From positions 39,043,834-39,107,833 of the forward strand of contig CM033745.1 of the NCBI GenBank assembly GCA_019671005.1: a DNA stretch of 64,000 nt, written 5' to 3'. Positions 21,882 through 33,420 of the stretch are shown here, piece after piece. The DNA is from Hibiscus mutabilis. Taxonomy: Eukaryota > Streptophyta > Magnoliopsida > Malvales > Malvaceae. Numbering within the stretch: position 1 is the stretch's first letter; the number at the start of each line of letters is the position of its first letter. Made by a program: the position numbers and the translations under genes. The notes beneath the pieces were generated by a model. It saw only the letters and a program-made list of their open reading frames with translations. It was not told the DNA's origin and did no database searches.

Positions 21882-23399
21882 GTACTTTTGGCTTTCTGGG
21901 ATTTTGTTTTTAATCCTCAATTTGCAGTTTTTAGTTACTTCTTTTTTATTTTATAAATTATGCATTTTGGTCAATTTTGTATTAGTGAGTATTAGATCTC
22001 TTGAAAGAAGCTTTTGGAAGTACTTTGATAAGCATGCTTTTGTAAATTGTGGTGATCATTTTTGGGACAAACTGCTATTCTTAATATGCTAGGATTAATA
22101 TTTTCTCAGCCACCCTTTTGCAAGGGGGTAGCTGTAGTTAAGGTGCTGAAGTTAATAGCTGAAACTATTCCTTTAAATTGCAATTAGAACTTTAAATAGT
22201 ATCCTAGGAAGGTCCACTCTTCTAAAGATTAGTGTTTTCACCATTTGGTACAATTTCTTGTTGTGTCTGCTGAGCTTCTTTTGTTAATGTTTTGGAAAGT
22301 TCAGACATCTAAGGTAAAGTTTGTTCAATATTTAGTTTTTTATTTTCATGGCTTACTCTATAACTGAGGACATTTGTTCAAAATGTAAATCAGCAAGGTA
22401 ATAGAGGTATTGAATCTCTTGACTCTTATTGCCATTTTTATGAATGTTATTCATCCTGTTTATGGTTTTGTGCTACTGGATATAACCAATTGCTTGTTTT
22501 TAAGAGTTGTGGGTGTACTGTCAAATATTTTGGTCAATCTATATGGTTTGTGTTTTTTTGAATGCCAGTGGTTTAGATTAATATCGTTTTAATATGTCTA
22601 TTGTTTCTTAGCTATCTTTCTGGTGTTCTTAGGAAACAAGAACATGTTATTGACTAAGGTTATGGTTCTAATCTTACTGAAGGACGATGAAATAATTATA
22701 AGGGCATCGGCAAAACCAATTAAGATGCAAGCTTTTGTGTTGTGTAATTTTGTTTGGTTATGTTGTCTTCTGAATGTAAAGTAAATTTGATTTTGTTATA
22801 TTTAACTGCAGGTTACTTCCTTTGATATGTTTATGGGGAAAGTTTTAGCATATTTTTTCTTTGCAGATCACAAGATTTTAAAGGCAGGCCTTATTTGAGG
22901 GGCACTGGTCTCCTTAAGATACATGGTTCAATTATGCATGTATTTGTTGTTTTATTTATGCTTGGAGACGAGGGAGTTCAGGTGATTGCTCTCTTCAATC
23001 CTAAAAGGTTGGGGACAGGAGATTAATTAACTTGAGCTTTGGAGATGAGAGTTTTGTGAGAGAAGTTTTGACAATGACAACTATCTAAGATTTTTTTAGT
23101 GTTGTTTTCATCATTTTCTTCCTCTTCTTCTTTCCAGAGAGAGATCTTGTGAATAATTTAATTGTATAAAAGCTCATAAGCCTACGAATGGTAAGAGAAT
23201 ACTGGCATGTAGAAAATGTGCTTGTGAATCGATATACTATGGTTGCAGTGCAAATCATTACTGTGTACAGTTGCATTATATGTCATGTGTATACTTGAAA
23301 TCTCAGTTCTGGAATTCATACAAGTATCAAGGGAAAAAACACTAAAAAATAAATAGCTAGTTTGATCAGCTTTCGTGTGGAGCCAAAGCAAAATTGACA
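21882..23399. other. Intron-like sequence of the captured fragment
   Basis: T-rich sequence with plant-intron character. The segment 22870-23020 has a short open stretch that I do not recognise. No other supported feature. Confidence 0.4.
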
Positions 23400-23690
23400 T
23401 TATATACGGTGGCGTTTTGGGGTGGAAACGCCACTAATGGTGAAGACTTTTGCGGTGTTTGTATTTAAAAAGGCCACTAAACTCATGTCACTATATCCGA
23501 TCACATTTATCGTCGTTTTGAAATACAAACTCCGCTATATGTCTTGACCTATTGTGGTGTTTTTTATTCATAAAATTGTTAACTATTGCAGCGTTGGATC
23601 TAGCGGTATTTTTTGCGGCGTTCTTGCTAGCTCCGAAAGAATTTTTAGCAACGCTTAAAAATGTAGTTAAACCGCTGCTTTATTCTCTTA
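23400..23690. repeat. CACTA-type subterminal repeats, right end
   Basis: Interspersed direct and inverted copies of GTGGCGTTTT/AAAACGCCAC occur at about 23408, 23430, 23450, 23510, 23550, 23610 and 23650. They mirror 19395-19740. A spurious 85-codon frame runs through this repeat. Confidence 0.6.
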
Positions 23691-23988
23691 CCCAAAATCT
23701 CAATTCCGTCCATACTAGTGATATTAAACTTAGACCAAAACTTGAGAACATAAATAATTTAGAGAGATTTGGTGAAGGAATAATAATTACAGAATGCATT
23801 AATATATAACGTGGAGAGTACACATCCTCTTCTTGCAGTTCTTTCAAGGTAATCAACCACGTATTCGATTCCCCAGTTTCCACCGTTGGATATATTCCCA
23901 TTTCCCCAAAACAGACCAGAAAAATCAATCAGATGAATGTCAACTATTTGACTCTCTCGAGAATCTGCGTTATGTCTGTTAAGCAACC

Positions 23989-25951
23989 ATGGCCCTTAAC
24001 AGCCTAAGCATAGGAACCTATGTTCCTTTGAAAACCCAATTCATTTTCAGTCCTAAATTGAAGGCTTTTAGTGTTCTTAGCAAACCCAGAAAAGTTCCCT
24101 TCTTGGTTCGATCAATGGGTTCTTCTGCTTCTTCCCAAAGACCCGACAACCTTCAAGGTATTTCCTTCTCTTTGGATGTTCTCAGAAATCTGGTTAATCA
24201 ATTGTTGTGAGTTCAATTTTTCCTTTCTTGTTTGCCCTTCTTTGGATGTTGGTTGAGTCTGACTTCCATTAGTGTAGAAGAATTTGTCAGTGATTATATT
24301 AAAGCTTAATTCAGAGTTAACCCTGGCCATAGTAAATGATTCCTATTAGTATCCTGTCGGGACGGACGCAGAATTTTAGGGTGGTGACGAATTTATAAGA
24401 GTTTTGTAAGTGAACTTATAAAATTTTAAGAGGCAAACATAGATTTTTAATAGAAAAAACATCGAAATTTTTTAAATTATATACAAATTCAGGGGTTCCC
24501 TCCAGCCCATCTCGGTCCATTCCTGCTTGGTGCGGATGTTTGATAAAAACAAGCTCTGGGTTTAGCTTGAAACATTAATAACTCTGCTGGAACTCCACAA
24601 CGGGCCGGTGTTGTTGTTGATGGAAGAAAAGAAGAAACTTAGTAGATAGATGCAGACAGAAGTGGAGATCTTAATTGACTTAATGTAATTAACTATTAAT
24701 TCTAACATTCTGACAAATTTTCCAGTAAGGAATCTAGAAGAATTGATTCATTTTGTGATCATTATCATTTATCATATTCAGTTGTTACTGTTGTTATATG
24801 AGAATACTTTTAAGTTTGCTATGTGTATAAATAATCTTTTCCTTGGCTTAAGTTGAACTTTCCTGGTGATCCCACAGCATTGCAGCAGTGCTTTCTCTCT
24901 CACTCTCTTTTCTTTTATATATCAACTCTGAAACAGCTAATATATGTTTTCTTTTATTGGGTTTGGTCCTTCAGATATTGATGGTCCATCCCCTACGGAG
25001 GCCGCTGCAGTTGACTATGCTTCTTTAAGTAACAAAGAATGGAAGAAGAGGCTTACACCTGAGCAATTTTATATTACTCGACAAAAAGGACCGAAAGAGC
25101 TTTCTCCGGGTATGTTGTCTGTTCATAGAATACATACTGCTTTTCAGGTTCAACTCCTGAACTGTTTTTTTCTTTGCGAAACAATGGTGTCAACTATTTT
25201 CATGCATAGGATAAGATATCTATTTGAGCTCCATTTTTATTGCATGTTCACTGATACCACCCGGACCCAACACCTTGTTTGAAATTTCTTTTAACTAGAA
25301 AATGCAACCAACTCATTCTGTTATCTCCTTTGTGGGCCTAACTTCCATGCTCAGTATTTCGATACTGAAATACTTGGTGGCCGCTCATGATTGTTTTCGA
25401 TCCGTATCTGCATTGAACCGACAGTTATCAATGTGATCTTTATTCTTCTTCTACAAATTTTTTATGTTTGCAACTTTTTTATGCGCAGGGAATACTGGAA
25501 CACAAAAACACCTGGAACTTATCGCTGCATATGTTGTGACACGCCTCTTTTCGAGTAAGTCTTACGGATTTTCTTTTCTGAATTACTGCAGACAAATATC
25601 AATTGAACCTATGGCATCCAAACCACTTAGTGACCCGTGATCCTCTACGTCCAGATCATCAACTAAGTTTGATAGTGGTACTGGCTGGCCATCATATTAT
25701 CAACCTATAGGAAAGACTGTGCAGTCAAAGTTAGATCTGTCGATAATTTTTATGCCTCGTGAAGAAGTTCTTTGCGCTACTTGCGGCGCTCATCTTGGCC
25801 ATGTCTTCGATGATGGTCCTCCACCTACGGGAAAGCGATACTGCATCAATAGGTAAAACCTAAGATTTCAATCTTATGCAAATCATTTTAAGGATTTGAG
25901 CTTTAACAATCGGTGTTTTGCAGTGCTTCCTTGAGACTGAAACCTGAGTAA
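23989..25951 (+). pseudogene. MSRB: Plastid-type peptide-methionine (R)-S-oxide reductase, five exons, one-base frameshift
   Basis: Exons: 23989-24157, 24975-25109, 25489-25554, 25655-25852, 25924-25951, all with GT-AG introns. The product reduces methionine-R-sulfoxide in oxidised proteins. The N-terminal 55 or so residues, rich in Ser/Lys and poor in acids, look like a chloroplast transit peptide. The SelR domain shows KEWKKRLTPEQFYITRQKG, the zinc pairs CICC and CATC, the GTGWPS loop, GAHLGHVFDDGP, and the catalytic Cys in RYCINS near the C-terminus. Exon lengths sum to 596, one short of a multiple of three. In exon 2, GGACCGAAAGAGCTTTC reads KGPKELS, whereas one more A (GGAACC) gives the family's KGTERAF and puts exon 3 (EYWNTKTPGTY) in frame. 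It is therefore a recent pseudogene, or the assembly has a single-base error; otherwise it looks intact. Closest in type to Arabidopsis MSRB2. Confidence 0.88.
24158..24974 (+). other. MSRB intron 1 with an inserted dispersed repeat
   Basis: The intron is 817 bp. The segment about 24355-24540 starts GGGACGGACGCAGAATTTTA and ends with CCCTCCAGCCCATCTCGGTCC. That resembles a widespread non-coding plant repeat whose ends carry GACGGAGCCAG and GGCCCCTG-type blocks and whose body is AAATTTTGAGAGGCC-like; a longer relative lies at 52755-53115. Confidence 0.5.
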
Positions 25952-27080
25952 AAGAAACAGTAGCAAGCTCGGAGTAGCAGACGGGACACTTGTGATTGAC
26001 AAAACTCGAATACTGTTGGTTTGTTTGGCTTTGGTATATCATTTTGACGTATTAGATAGCGTGTAATGGCAAATGGATTCATAATTTGCAACAAGCTAAG
26101 AAATCCTTGAATAAAATACATGTGAAGATATATGAAAACACGTTATTCAAAACCAATTACGTGTCGCAATTTCCTTGTGAACAGTGTTGGATTGAGTTTT
26201 AAAGCTATGGTTTATATTTGTAGCAACAATAGCTAGCTTATAGAAAATAGGCTAAAATACCAAGGTTTAGTCGATAAATTATCCTTTAGTTTAGGCTTCA
26301 ATTACACGGATTTTAACTGTTCTGGTGTGATGTAGAGAAATAGAGAAGTTTTAACGGTTTAGTGATATAATTGAAACTTAAACAAAAATTCTATGTCAAA
26401 ATGGGCAATTAGCAATAATTTTTCAGTTGACTAGGGAAATTTTGAGCATGGGTACATGATCCTTTACATGTAAGGTTGATTGCAATCAATTTGAGATTCT
26501 CATTTTGGTCATATTGAAGCTTTTACAAGAGGTGGCGCTCTTGGCCCAATGAATATTACTTACTTTGGTGTTTATCAATGGCGGTATAGGTTACATGCTA
26601 ATGAAGATCTTTATATTGGAGTTGTTTTTCTATTGTTTCTTTTTTCTCTATCCTTAATAACATGGTGATTACACCTACAAACGAAATGGAAATCAGTGTT
26701 TCGTGGTTCAAAAATGCCGAATCTCATATTGATTTGTAGTTCAGTTGTAATATTGGTGCTAAACTTAAAATTTAATGGTGTCGAGTTTAGTTTACAATAA
26801 ATAAAAGTTTATATATTTAATATTAAATAAAAAATTAAATAAGAATAAATATAAAAATATTACATTTAATATACATTAATTAAACATTTACAATTACTCT
26901 CTCTAACAGTTCTCTGTTTCTCCGCTGATCATCTTCATCTTCAACATTTTAAGAAAGCACCATGTTTCCTCCAAATTTCATCAAATGCATCAAAATTTTA
27001 AGTTTTTTTACCCATTTGAACAATGGTTTTTGGAACGAAAATTTTAAATCAGCTCAATGACAGATTTTGTGAATTTTTTA
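25952..27080. other. Downstream intergenic sequence of MSRB
   Basis: AT-rich, with no gene seen. The first few hundred bases presumably hold the MSRB 3' UTR, but I could not place a polyadenylation signal with confidence. Confidence 0.4.
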
Positions 27081-27519
27081 GATAAAGTACACAAATGGTC
27101 ACTAAACTATTCCTGAATATACAAAATGGTCATCGAACTTTCAAAAATTACTTAATGCGCATTAAACTTTAGTTTTTATTAAAAATGGTCACTGAGCCAT
27201 TAACTGTGACACATGACAGTTACGTAAACTTGTATAATAACATATTTAATCAACAATATTTACACATACAATCAATTTAGACATCAATAATGAGGGTTAA
27301 ATTAGGAATAAATTGATTGAATGTGTCAATATGGAGAATTAAATGTTCTATTATTCAAATTTCTGTAACTGTCACATTACCCAATTAACAACAGTTAACA
27401 GCTCAGTGACCATTTTATAACAAAAACTAAAGTTTAATGACTATTATGTAATTTTTAAAAGTTTGATGACCATTTTGTATTTTCAGATATAATTTAGTGA
27501 CCATTTATGTACTTTACCC
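27081..27519. mobile_element. MULE-type MITE with long inverted repeats
   Basis: Inverted ends are GATAAAGTACACAAATGGTC (left) and, on the minus strand, GGGTAAAGTACATAAATGG (right). They pair over about 155 bp, including ATACAAAATGGTCATC and TTAAACTTTAGTTTTT blocks. The middle is short and non-coding. Flanks share ATTTTTT but are too AT-rich to fix a 9-bp duplication. It is the same general family as 9500-9715. Confidence 0.75.
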
Positions 27520-28160
27520 ATTTTTTGAGAATTTGATGTTTAAGGTGAAGACACAAAATTTTTGAGAATAACCCATTTTTGAACCATAGTTTTTCACTTT
27601 TACCATGTTTTTAATAAGACTCATGATAATATTTATATATAATTTTTTATTAATAAAATTATATTCGTTGATAAAAGTTTTTAAAAACAATCTCTTAACT
27701 AAGCAAAATAATCTTTTAAAAAATAATTTTGAAAATTAACCCCTGGTACGTTTCGATAGAACTGCAGAACTATAAGAATTTTATTTATTTGAAGAGGCGT
27801 TTGATTCACTCGAATTTGAAAAGGATAATTGTCTTATCCACCATGATCCACTAAATCCATCCCGTTATAGCCATAGATTCTGATGATTCATTTATCAAAA
27901 AAATATGAATATTAAGACGTTGAATTATTAAAAATAAGAAGTATATCGCTCCAAATTATTCACAACTTGTAAACTGTAGTCACGAAATAAATATGTATAC
28001 CGACGAACATAAACATTAAGAAAACAAAGATAAATTCTGATAATAAAGTATATACATAATTATAGAACACAAAATGGTGAAGTAGTGATAAGAATGACAC
28101 CACCTCATTAATAAAGACAAAAGTACTATTAAAGATAGGAAAATACTTGGGTAAACACAA
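27520..28160. other. AT-rich intergenic stretch
   Basis: I see no supported gene or repeat here. Confidence 0.4.
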
Positions 28161-28167
28161 CCCTTTC

Positions 28168-28325
28168 AATTTTAGGGTTTAGAGATTTAAGTTGTGGTTT
28201 AGAGTTTAGGTTATAGGGTGTAGAATTTAAGATTTATGATTATAATTTAGAGTTTATGATTTAAGGTTTAGGTTTCAGGTATTGGGATAGAGATTTAGGT
28301 TTTAGATTTTATAGCTTAAATATTT
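28168..28325. repeat. Degenerate telomere-like (TTTAGGG-related) repeats
   Basis: It begins with TTTTAGGGTTTAGAG and continues as variants such as GGTTTAGAGTTTAGG, TTTAAGGTTTAGG and GATTTAGGTTTTAG for about 150 bp. The register drifts, so it is a degenerate interstitial array at best. Confidence 0.5.
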
Positions 28326-28689
28326 TAAATATGAAAGATTATGTAAAAAAAAAGTACGAAGCTTGTTTATCAAAATATAACTCTTAAAGATATGGTAATA
28401 AGTTATTGATAACACAAATAAATACAAATAAATGAATTTTGACCAAAAAAAAAAACATAGAAAGAGAGAAATTTACCAAAGGGTGTAAATGAAAATAGAC
28501 CAAAAACAAAATGAGCCCAAGGTCAAACGTTGATGCTAGCCAATTACTTCCCGCTCATGTAGACCGGCTAAGTTCGGCTTTCTCTCTTTTTCTTGTTCAC
28601 CTTTTGATTCCTCTTTGTTGCAAATATAAAGTTCACTTTTGCTTTACTTGAGTTTGGGTAGTTCTGTTGTACGGTAGGTTAAAATACGG

Positions 28690-29115
28690 TTAATATACGA
28701 TATGATTGTTCATTTTTTTACCCAGTTACTAACTTAAAATATTATATATATTGCTAAAAATTTCAGTTCTAACCTAAATTGTTATGATTTTGGGTAATAT
28801 TTCATGTTTAGGTTCCCAAACTAAAATATTATGCATTGGTAACATTTTAGGTTGAAACTTAAATTGGTAACATTTTAGGTTGCAACTTAAATTGTTATGA
28901 TTTTGTTAAAACATTTTAGGTTGAAACTTAAAATTTTACTAATTTTTTATGATTCTGAGTAATATTTCAGGTTTAGGTTTCAAAACTAAAAAGTTATAAC
29001 ATTTTAGATTGAAAACTAAATTGGTAACATTTTAGGTTGCAACTTAAATTGTTATGATTTTGTATAACATTTTAGGTTGAAACTTAAAATTTCACTCACT
29101 TCAACCTAAATTGTT
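28690..29115. repeat. Minisatellite built on TAACATTTTAGGTTGMAACTTAAA
   Basis: About eight imperfect copies of a TAACATTTTAGGTTG core alternate with AACTTAAATTGTTATGATT. A higher-order spacing of roughly 50-65 bp is visible. No coding potential. Confidence 0.8.
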
Positions 29116-29119
29116 ATAT

Positions 29120-30705
29120 TGTAGCGACTAAAAATTACCAAGTATCCCACTTTTTATAAAAAAAAATTAATTGAAGGGGGAATTTGAAAAAAGGCTCGTA
29201 TTTTAAAATAAATAAGAGAGTCACTACCAGTCACTTGGATAAAGTAGACCAGACACCGAAAAACAAAACCAGAGATTAATTGGGTTCGGGAGTCGGTTAC
29301 AAGGGGGAAGGTTTCACACCCCCATCACGCCCAGAAATTGGTACCTAAAGGTTCGTATCGTACTTTGTTAAGAAAAGTAAAAAAAATGATTAAATTTAAC
29401 TATTAATCCCTAAGATGCATGAATGCATGGTCATATAAATCGAACATCACCTAACTCGCGACCAACAATAACCAAAGGAGATGATGCCCGAAGACTCGGG
29501 ATAACACTCCCACTAAGATATTGAGGCTTCGAGAACTAAACTAAACTAATGCAATAAATTAAATATGGCAATTTAAATGCATGAGCAAAAATAAAAATGC
29601 TAACATAGATAAAGGATGATATAAATAAAATGAAAAACATGATAAATAAAGGTAAAACAAGATTACACATATTACTAAATAAGACCACTATATGTATTAA
29701 TAATATACATTACCAAATATAAATACTACAACTTTATACATTAGGTAAATAAAAGTATTGAAATAGTTATCAAAGAAAATGTATATATAATCATATAAAA
29801 ATCCACCATGCGCATAAATACCTTGTAAAGTATTTCAAATGTATGTATACATCAAATAAGAAAACAATTTACATATATAAATATATTTAAAAAGGGAAAT
29901 AAAAATATCATAATAAGGTATATGTATATATGGTAAATACAAAGCAATAGACATTATTAGGAAAACAATTAATATGGGCGGCAAGGGGTATATATTACCA
30001 ATTAATACATGCTATACGATATATAGAAACAAGTTATATACATATATATATATATATATATATGTATATGTATATATATTATAAAACTCGATTTATGTAC
30101 ATATATAAAAGGTAAATATATGTATTATGGTAACATTAATATATATATGGTATGGATAAATAATATAAAACATATAATAAATACACATACAACTACCATA
30201 ATATAACATAGATATACAACAGGATAGGATGTAAAGGCATAAATCTTAAAATACGAGGGACTGAAAGGGTAATTAGCCCATGGATCTCGGACCGAATTGA
30301 GTAAAAAGGATGAAATTGCAAAGCTTGAAAACTCCCAAAGGATTGCGGAAAGAATTTAAAAGGGGCGGAGAGACTTAAATGTGCGTTTAAACCATTTTTA
30401 AAACGGGGTATAAAAGCTAAAATATGAAAACAAAACTCAATTTTCCTTTCTCTCAAAAACATATTAAAAGCCCAAATGTTCTTCAGGGATTACGAGTTCA
30501 TTAACAACTCAACCCTAAATGTAGGTTTCGACGGCCGTCAACGCCTTCGGCTGCCGCTTGCCGGAGTAGGCGAACTCAAAAACCAGCCTAAAAAATTCAG
30601 CTTTCTTCCTCTAAACCTAGATCTAACTTTAGATTTTTAGAAAAACAATTCATTTTATCAAAATCTCGAATATATCAAACCAAATCATCCTTTTATAACA
30701 CCCTC
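29120..30705 (-). mobile_element. Old Ty3-type LTR, minus orientation
   Basis: It starts TGTAGCGACTAAAAATT, the reverse complement of the end of the solo LTR at 47745-50061 (GTCGCTACA). It then shows the GGGTTCGGGAGTCGGTTAC, GGGGAAGG and GAAATTGGTACC order that the solo LTR has in reverse at 49830-49880. AT-rich with long TA runs. The other boundary is not resolved; a second partial copy starts near 30735. Confidence 0.6.
30034..30085. repeat. (TA)n-rich microsatellite
   Basis: An almost pure ATATAT run sits inside the old LTR; similar runs occur in the solo LTR at about 48440-48470. Confidence 0.85.
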
Positions 30706-30734
30706 TTTCTGGCGCAACCCTCTTTCAAGAGCTC

Positions 30735-31986
30735 GACGTTTTAAAAACAAAAACAACGAAGTCGCCACCAATCTTTTAAAAACAGTGTGATTGGATCACC
30801 TAAAAACGGGTCATTTTAATATAATCATTTTATTTTATTAAAGCAACATTTTGGTCTGCGAAAAACAAAAAAATGGGTTTAGAGTCGGTTACGCGTGGGG
30901 AAGGATTAACATCCCCACAACACCCCAAAATTGGTACCTAGCTGATTGCAAAACGTTTTAATGTCGAAATTTGCAAGCTCATATAGAATTCAACTAATTA
31001 TCCATTTATGAATAGGATCTCATTTTAACAGCCCTAATATCCAAAAAATGAACTGCAATCACCGCTAACATTTCTGGTGCCAACCCGTCACTTTCCTTCA
31101 ATAGGACACCGCATTAATTAAGTTCCACTTTTTATCAAACAAGCAATGAAAGAATTAGTGTTATAGAGCTTTTTATTTACCCTAAGTTAGTGATTATTAA
31201 CCTAAAGAATAGTCTACATGAATTTTTACCTAATATGGTTAGAGTATTGTTAATTGTATCTTATGAATATTAAATATGAATGAGAGCTTTATCTTTTTAC
31301 TTAGAAGGCTCTAACTAAGGTAATTTAGTACCTAACCTTAGGGGCTTTATTTAACCTAATCATTTAATTTAAAACAACTTTTAATACCTAGGTTTTTTAG
31401 GAAATGATCTAGTTTAGAAAAAAGGAACTAAAATTAAACAACCATATTTACAAGATTTAAATAAAATGTAAATTTTTTTAAAATAAGTTAAAAAGAACAA
31501 AATAAAATCTTTTTAAAAAGAATGTGTATCCTTCCCTAAAATGGGTCAACACCATGTACGAATTGAATTTTTCTTTAAAAACGCATATGTGCAAATTAGA
31601 ATTTAATTTAAAAAATTACAAAAGGGTTAAATTACATTAAATTCAAAAAAAGCTAAGTTGAAAAACAATGGTTTAAAAAAAGTTGAAAAATTAAAGGATC
31701 ATTGAAGATGGTGAATTGGATGTAAATAACTCAATTAAAAAAACACTCTTTGCAAATTTCTTTTAAAGAGAATAGATCAAACATCAATTTTATTTTTAAA
31801 AACATGAATGAAAAACCATACATTCGAACAAGAAGAACATAACAAAAAATAATTAAATACCTCGAAAGATGCTTCAAACTTTTATTTCAATTGCGAATCC
31901 AAGTACAAAAGATCAAGCGTAAACTGTGTAGAATTCTCCCAAAAACTCTCTGAACTCAACTTTGTTTCTCTCAAGTGAACTGTGTG
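30735..31986 (-). mobile_element. Second old Ty3-type LTR, part left of copy B
   Basis: GAAGTCGCCACCAATC, GTGATTGGATCACC, GAGTCGGTTACGCGTGGGG and CAAAATTGGTACCTAG are the end blocks of this LTR class on the minus strand. The sequence resumes at 43430 after the copy B insertion, where a minus-strand TATA box lies at 43474-43482. Copy B therefore split this LTR. LTR termini at both sides are unclear. Confidence 0.6.
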
Positions 31987-31991
31987 ATTCT
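31987..31991. repeat. Target-site duplication ATTCT, left copy
   Basis: ATTCT directly precedes the LTR end TGTTGCGCG and equals 43425-43429. Confidence 0.92.
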
Positions 31992-33404
31992 TGTTGCGCG
32001 TATTAAGTGCTTCGCAATTGGTGCAAGTGTACACATCGCAAGTTATAGTATAGTATAGATATCGTCTCCACGGGGATTGGTACTACTTCGGGAATCTAAC
32101 TTCTCGCACTGAAAGTAAAAACACAAATTGATGATTGTAGGAGTTCTAATTAACGAGTAAATAAAAGAGCAATTAAATAAAAAAAAGATGTAATTGATTA
32201 AGAGAGAGTAGGCCGAGTTATCGTGAGTAGCGGTGTGATAATTGAATGAATCATTTAGATATTGAGTGCATGAGCAAATCAGTTGCCTTGGCAACTAGCA
32301 ACAGTCGGATTGTTTGGACAAGTGTAATTGCCTGAGTAACTGGGAATGATGTGATTGCCTGGGCAACTGGGCGATTTCCTTCAAGGTTCGACGAAGCGTT
32401 CTTCAATGGTTTCTTCTTATCCCTAATTCAAAACACTTGGTTAATTAAGCAGCCTTGGTGATACATTCCTGCATTAACCATGGGTGAACATTAACCGATC
32501 TTGTGCTTCTTTTAGCTGTTGAAATTCGTAATTTATCCCTAAGTCGAATTAGTTTCCACAACATAAGTTTGTATGAAAACCATGTTCATTCGTTTCTTGA
32601 ATCTAACTCTTCTGATATTAGATAAATAGTTGCAATCACAAGATCCTCTCCCAATTCACTCGCAATTAAAATCAAAAACCAAGAATGAACAAACCTCAAA
32701 CTAAATTGCAAACTCAAATACCTAAAACAATTTAAATCGTTCTCACAACCATTCAACACAACAACCCTAGCCCAAATAGTTTAGTTCATGGTTGGGTTCA
32801 AAATAAACTCAAAACAATAAGTTCCAAACATAAACCAAAACAAAAGAAAGAAGATGGTGAAGTCAAGTGTTGTCTCTATCCAGTTCTCCCTCTCCTCCTA
32901 CATGTTTAAGGCTACGGCTTCTTTATAGGAGATGGCTTGGTCGGCTTCCTTGTTGGATAAGGGAGAGTTCGAGTTGGATTAAAATAAGATAAAAGAGATA
33001 AATCTCTTTTATTTATTTATACTCCAAAAACTCCTCCTAAATGCTTGGATTTTCATCTCCCCTTGACTTTTTCATGGAATTCCAACTCTTTTTAGGATTT
33101 ATCCTTGCCTCTAATGATCATCCGAATTGTATGGACTCATCCCATAAAAGTCGACAGCTTCCTTCTTCTTTTCTAGTTGTTTCAGCAATCTCCAACTTGC
33201 CCGGGCTATTATCCTGGACGCATAAAACAGATACTAGCAGTACCCTTTTCCACCAAAACTCATCGAAACATGAAATCAAGCACAACCACAAAGGAAATAA
33301 TGCAAATATGCATGGATGACTAAAAATAGAACTAGAAGGAGCCTAAGTCTAACAATAATAACGAGTAAAAAATGTATTAATTTAGTACTTTTAGACACTT
33401 AACA
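31992..33404 (-). repeat. 3' LTR of copy B
   Basis: 1413 bp, TGTT...AACA. It carries GTTGCC/GGCAAC palindromes at 32282-32372 and 33175-33215 and a TATA box at 32921-32928. It lacks the extra TATAG units present in the right LTR. Confidence 0.95.
32921..32928 (-). promoter_or_regulatory. LTR TATA box, copy B left LTR
   Basis: CTATAAAG on the minus strand follows a GCCATCTC block and is shared with the right LTR at 42938-42945. Confidence 0.6.
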
Positions 33405-33420
33405 CACCCCAAACTCAAAC
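33405..33420 (-). promoter_or_regulatory. Polypurine tract of copy B
   Basis: GTTTGAGTTTGGGGTG on the minus strand abuts the 3' LTR start TGTTAAGTG. It is the plus-strand primer site. Confidence 0.75.

Larger units (their letters stand above)
19375..23690 (+). mobile_element. CACTA-like DNA transposon with captured host sequence (interrupted by a MULE)
   Basis: The left end reads CACATTACACCAAAATAAG, close to the CACTACACCAAAA type of terminus. It is followed by subterminal repeats TAGTGGTGTTTTTC, AAACGCTGCTACA, AAAACGCCGCGATT and so on (about 19395-19740). The matching subterminal repeats reappear at about 23400-23680 (GGTGGCGTTTTGG, AAACGCCACTAA, GCGGCGTTCTTGC). Repeats of this GTGGCGTTTTT/AAAACGCCGC type crowd the ends of plant CACTA elements. 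The right terminal repeat and the 3-bp duplication are not visible, so the right end is approximate. No transposase is present: a non-autonomous carrier. Confidence 0.6.

Noticed and set aside
22870..23020. Possible later exon of the captured galactosyltransferase
   Set aside because: The short open stretch does not match any GT31 region I know and lacks convincing splice sites; left as unassigned.
23552..23809. 85-codon frame upstream of MSRB
   Set aside because: Runs through CACTA subterminal repeats and has no homology that I recognise.
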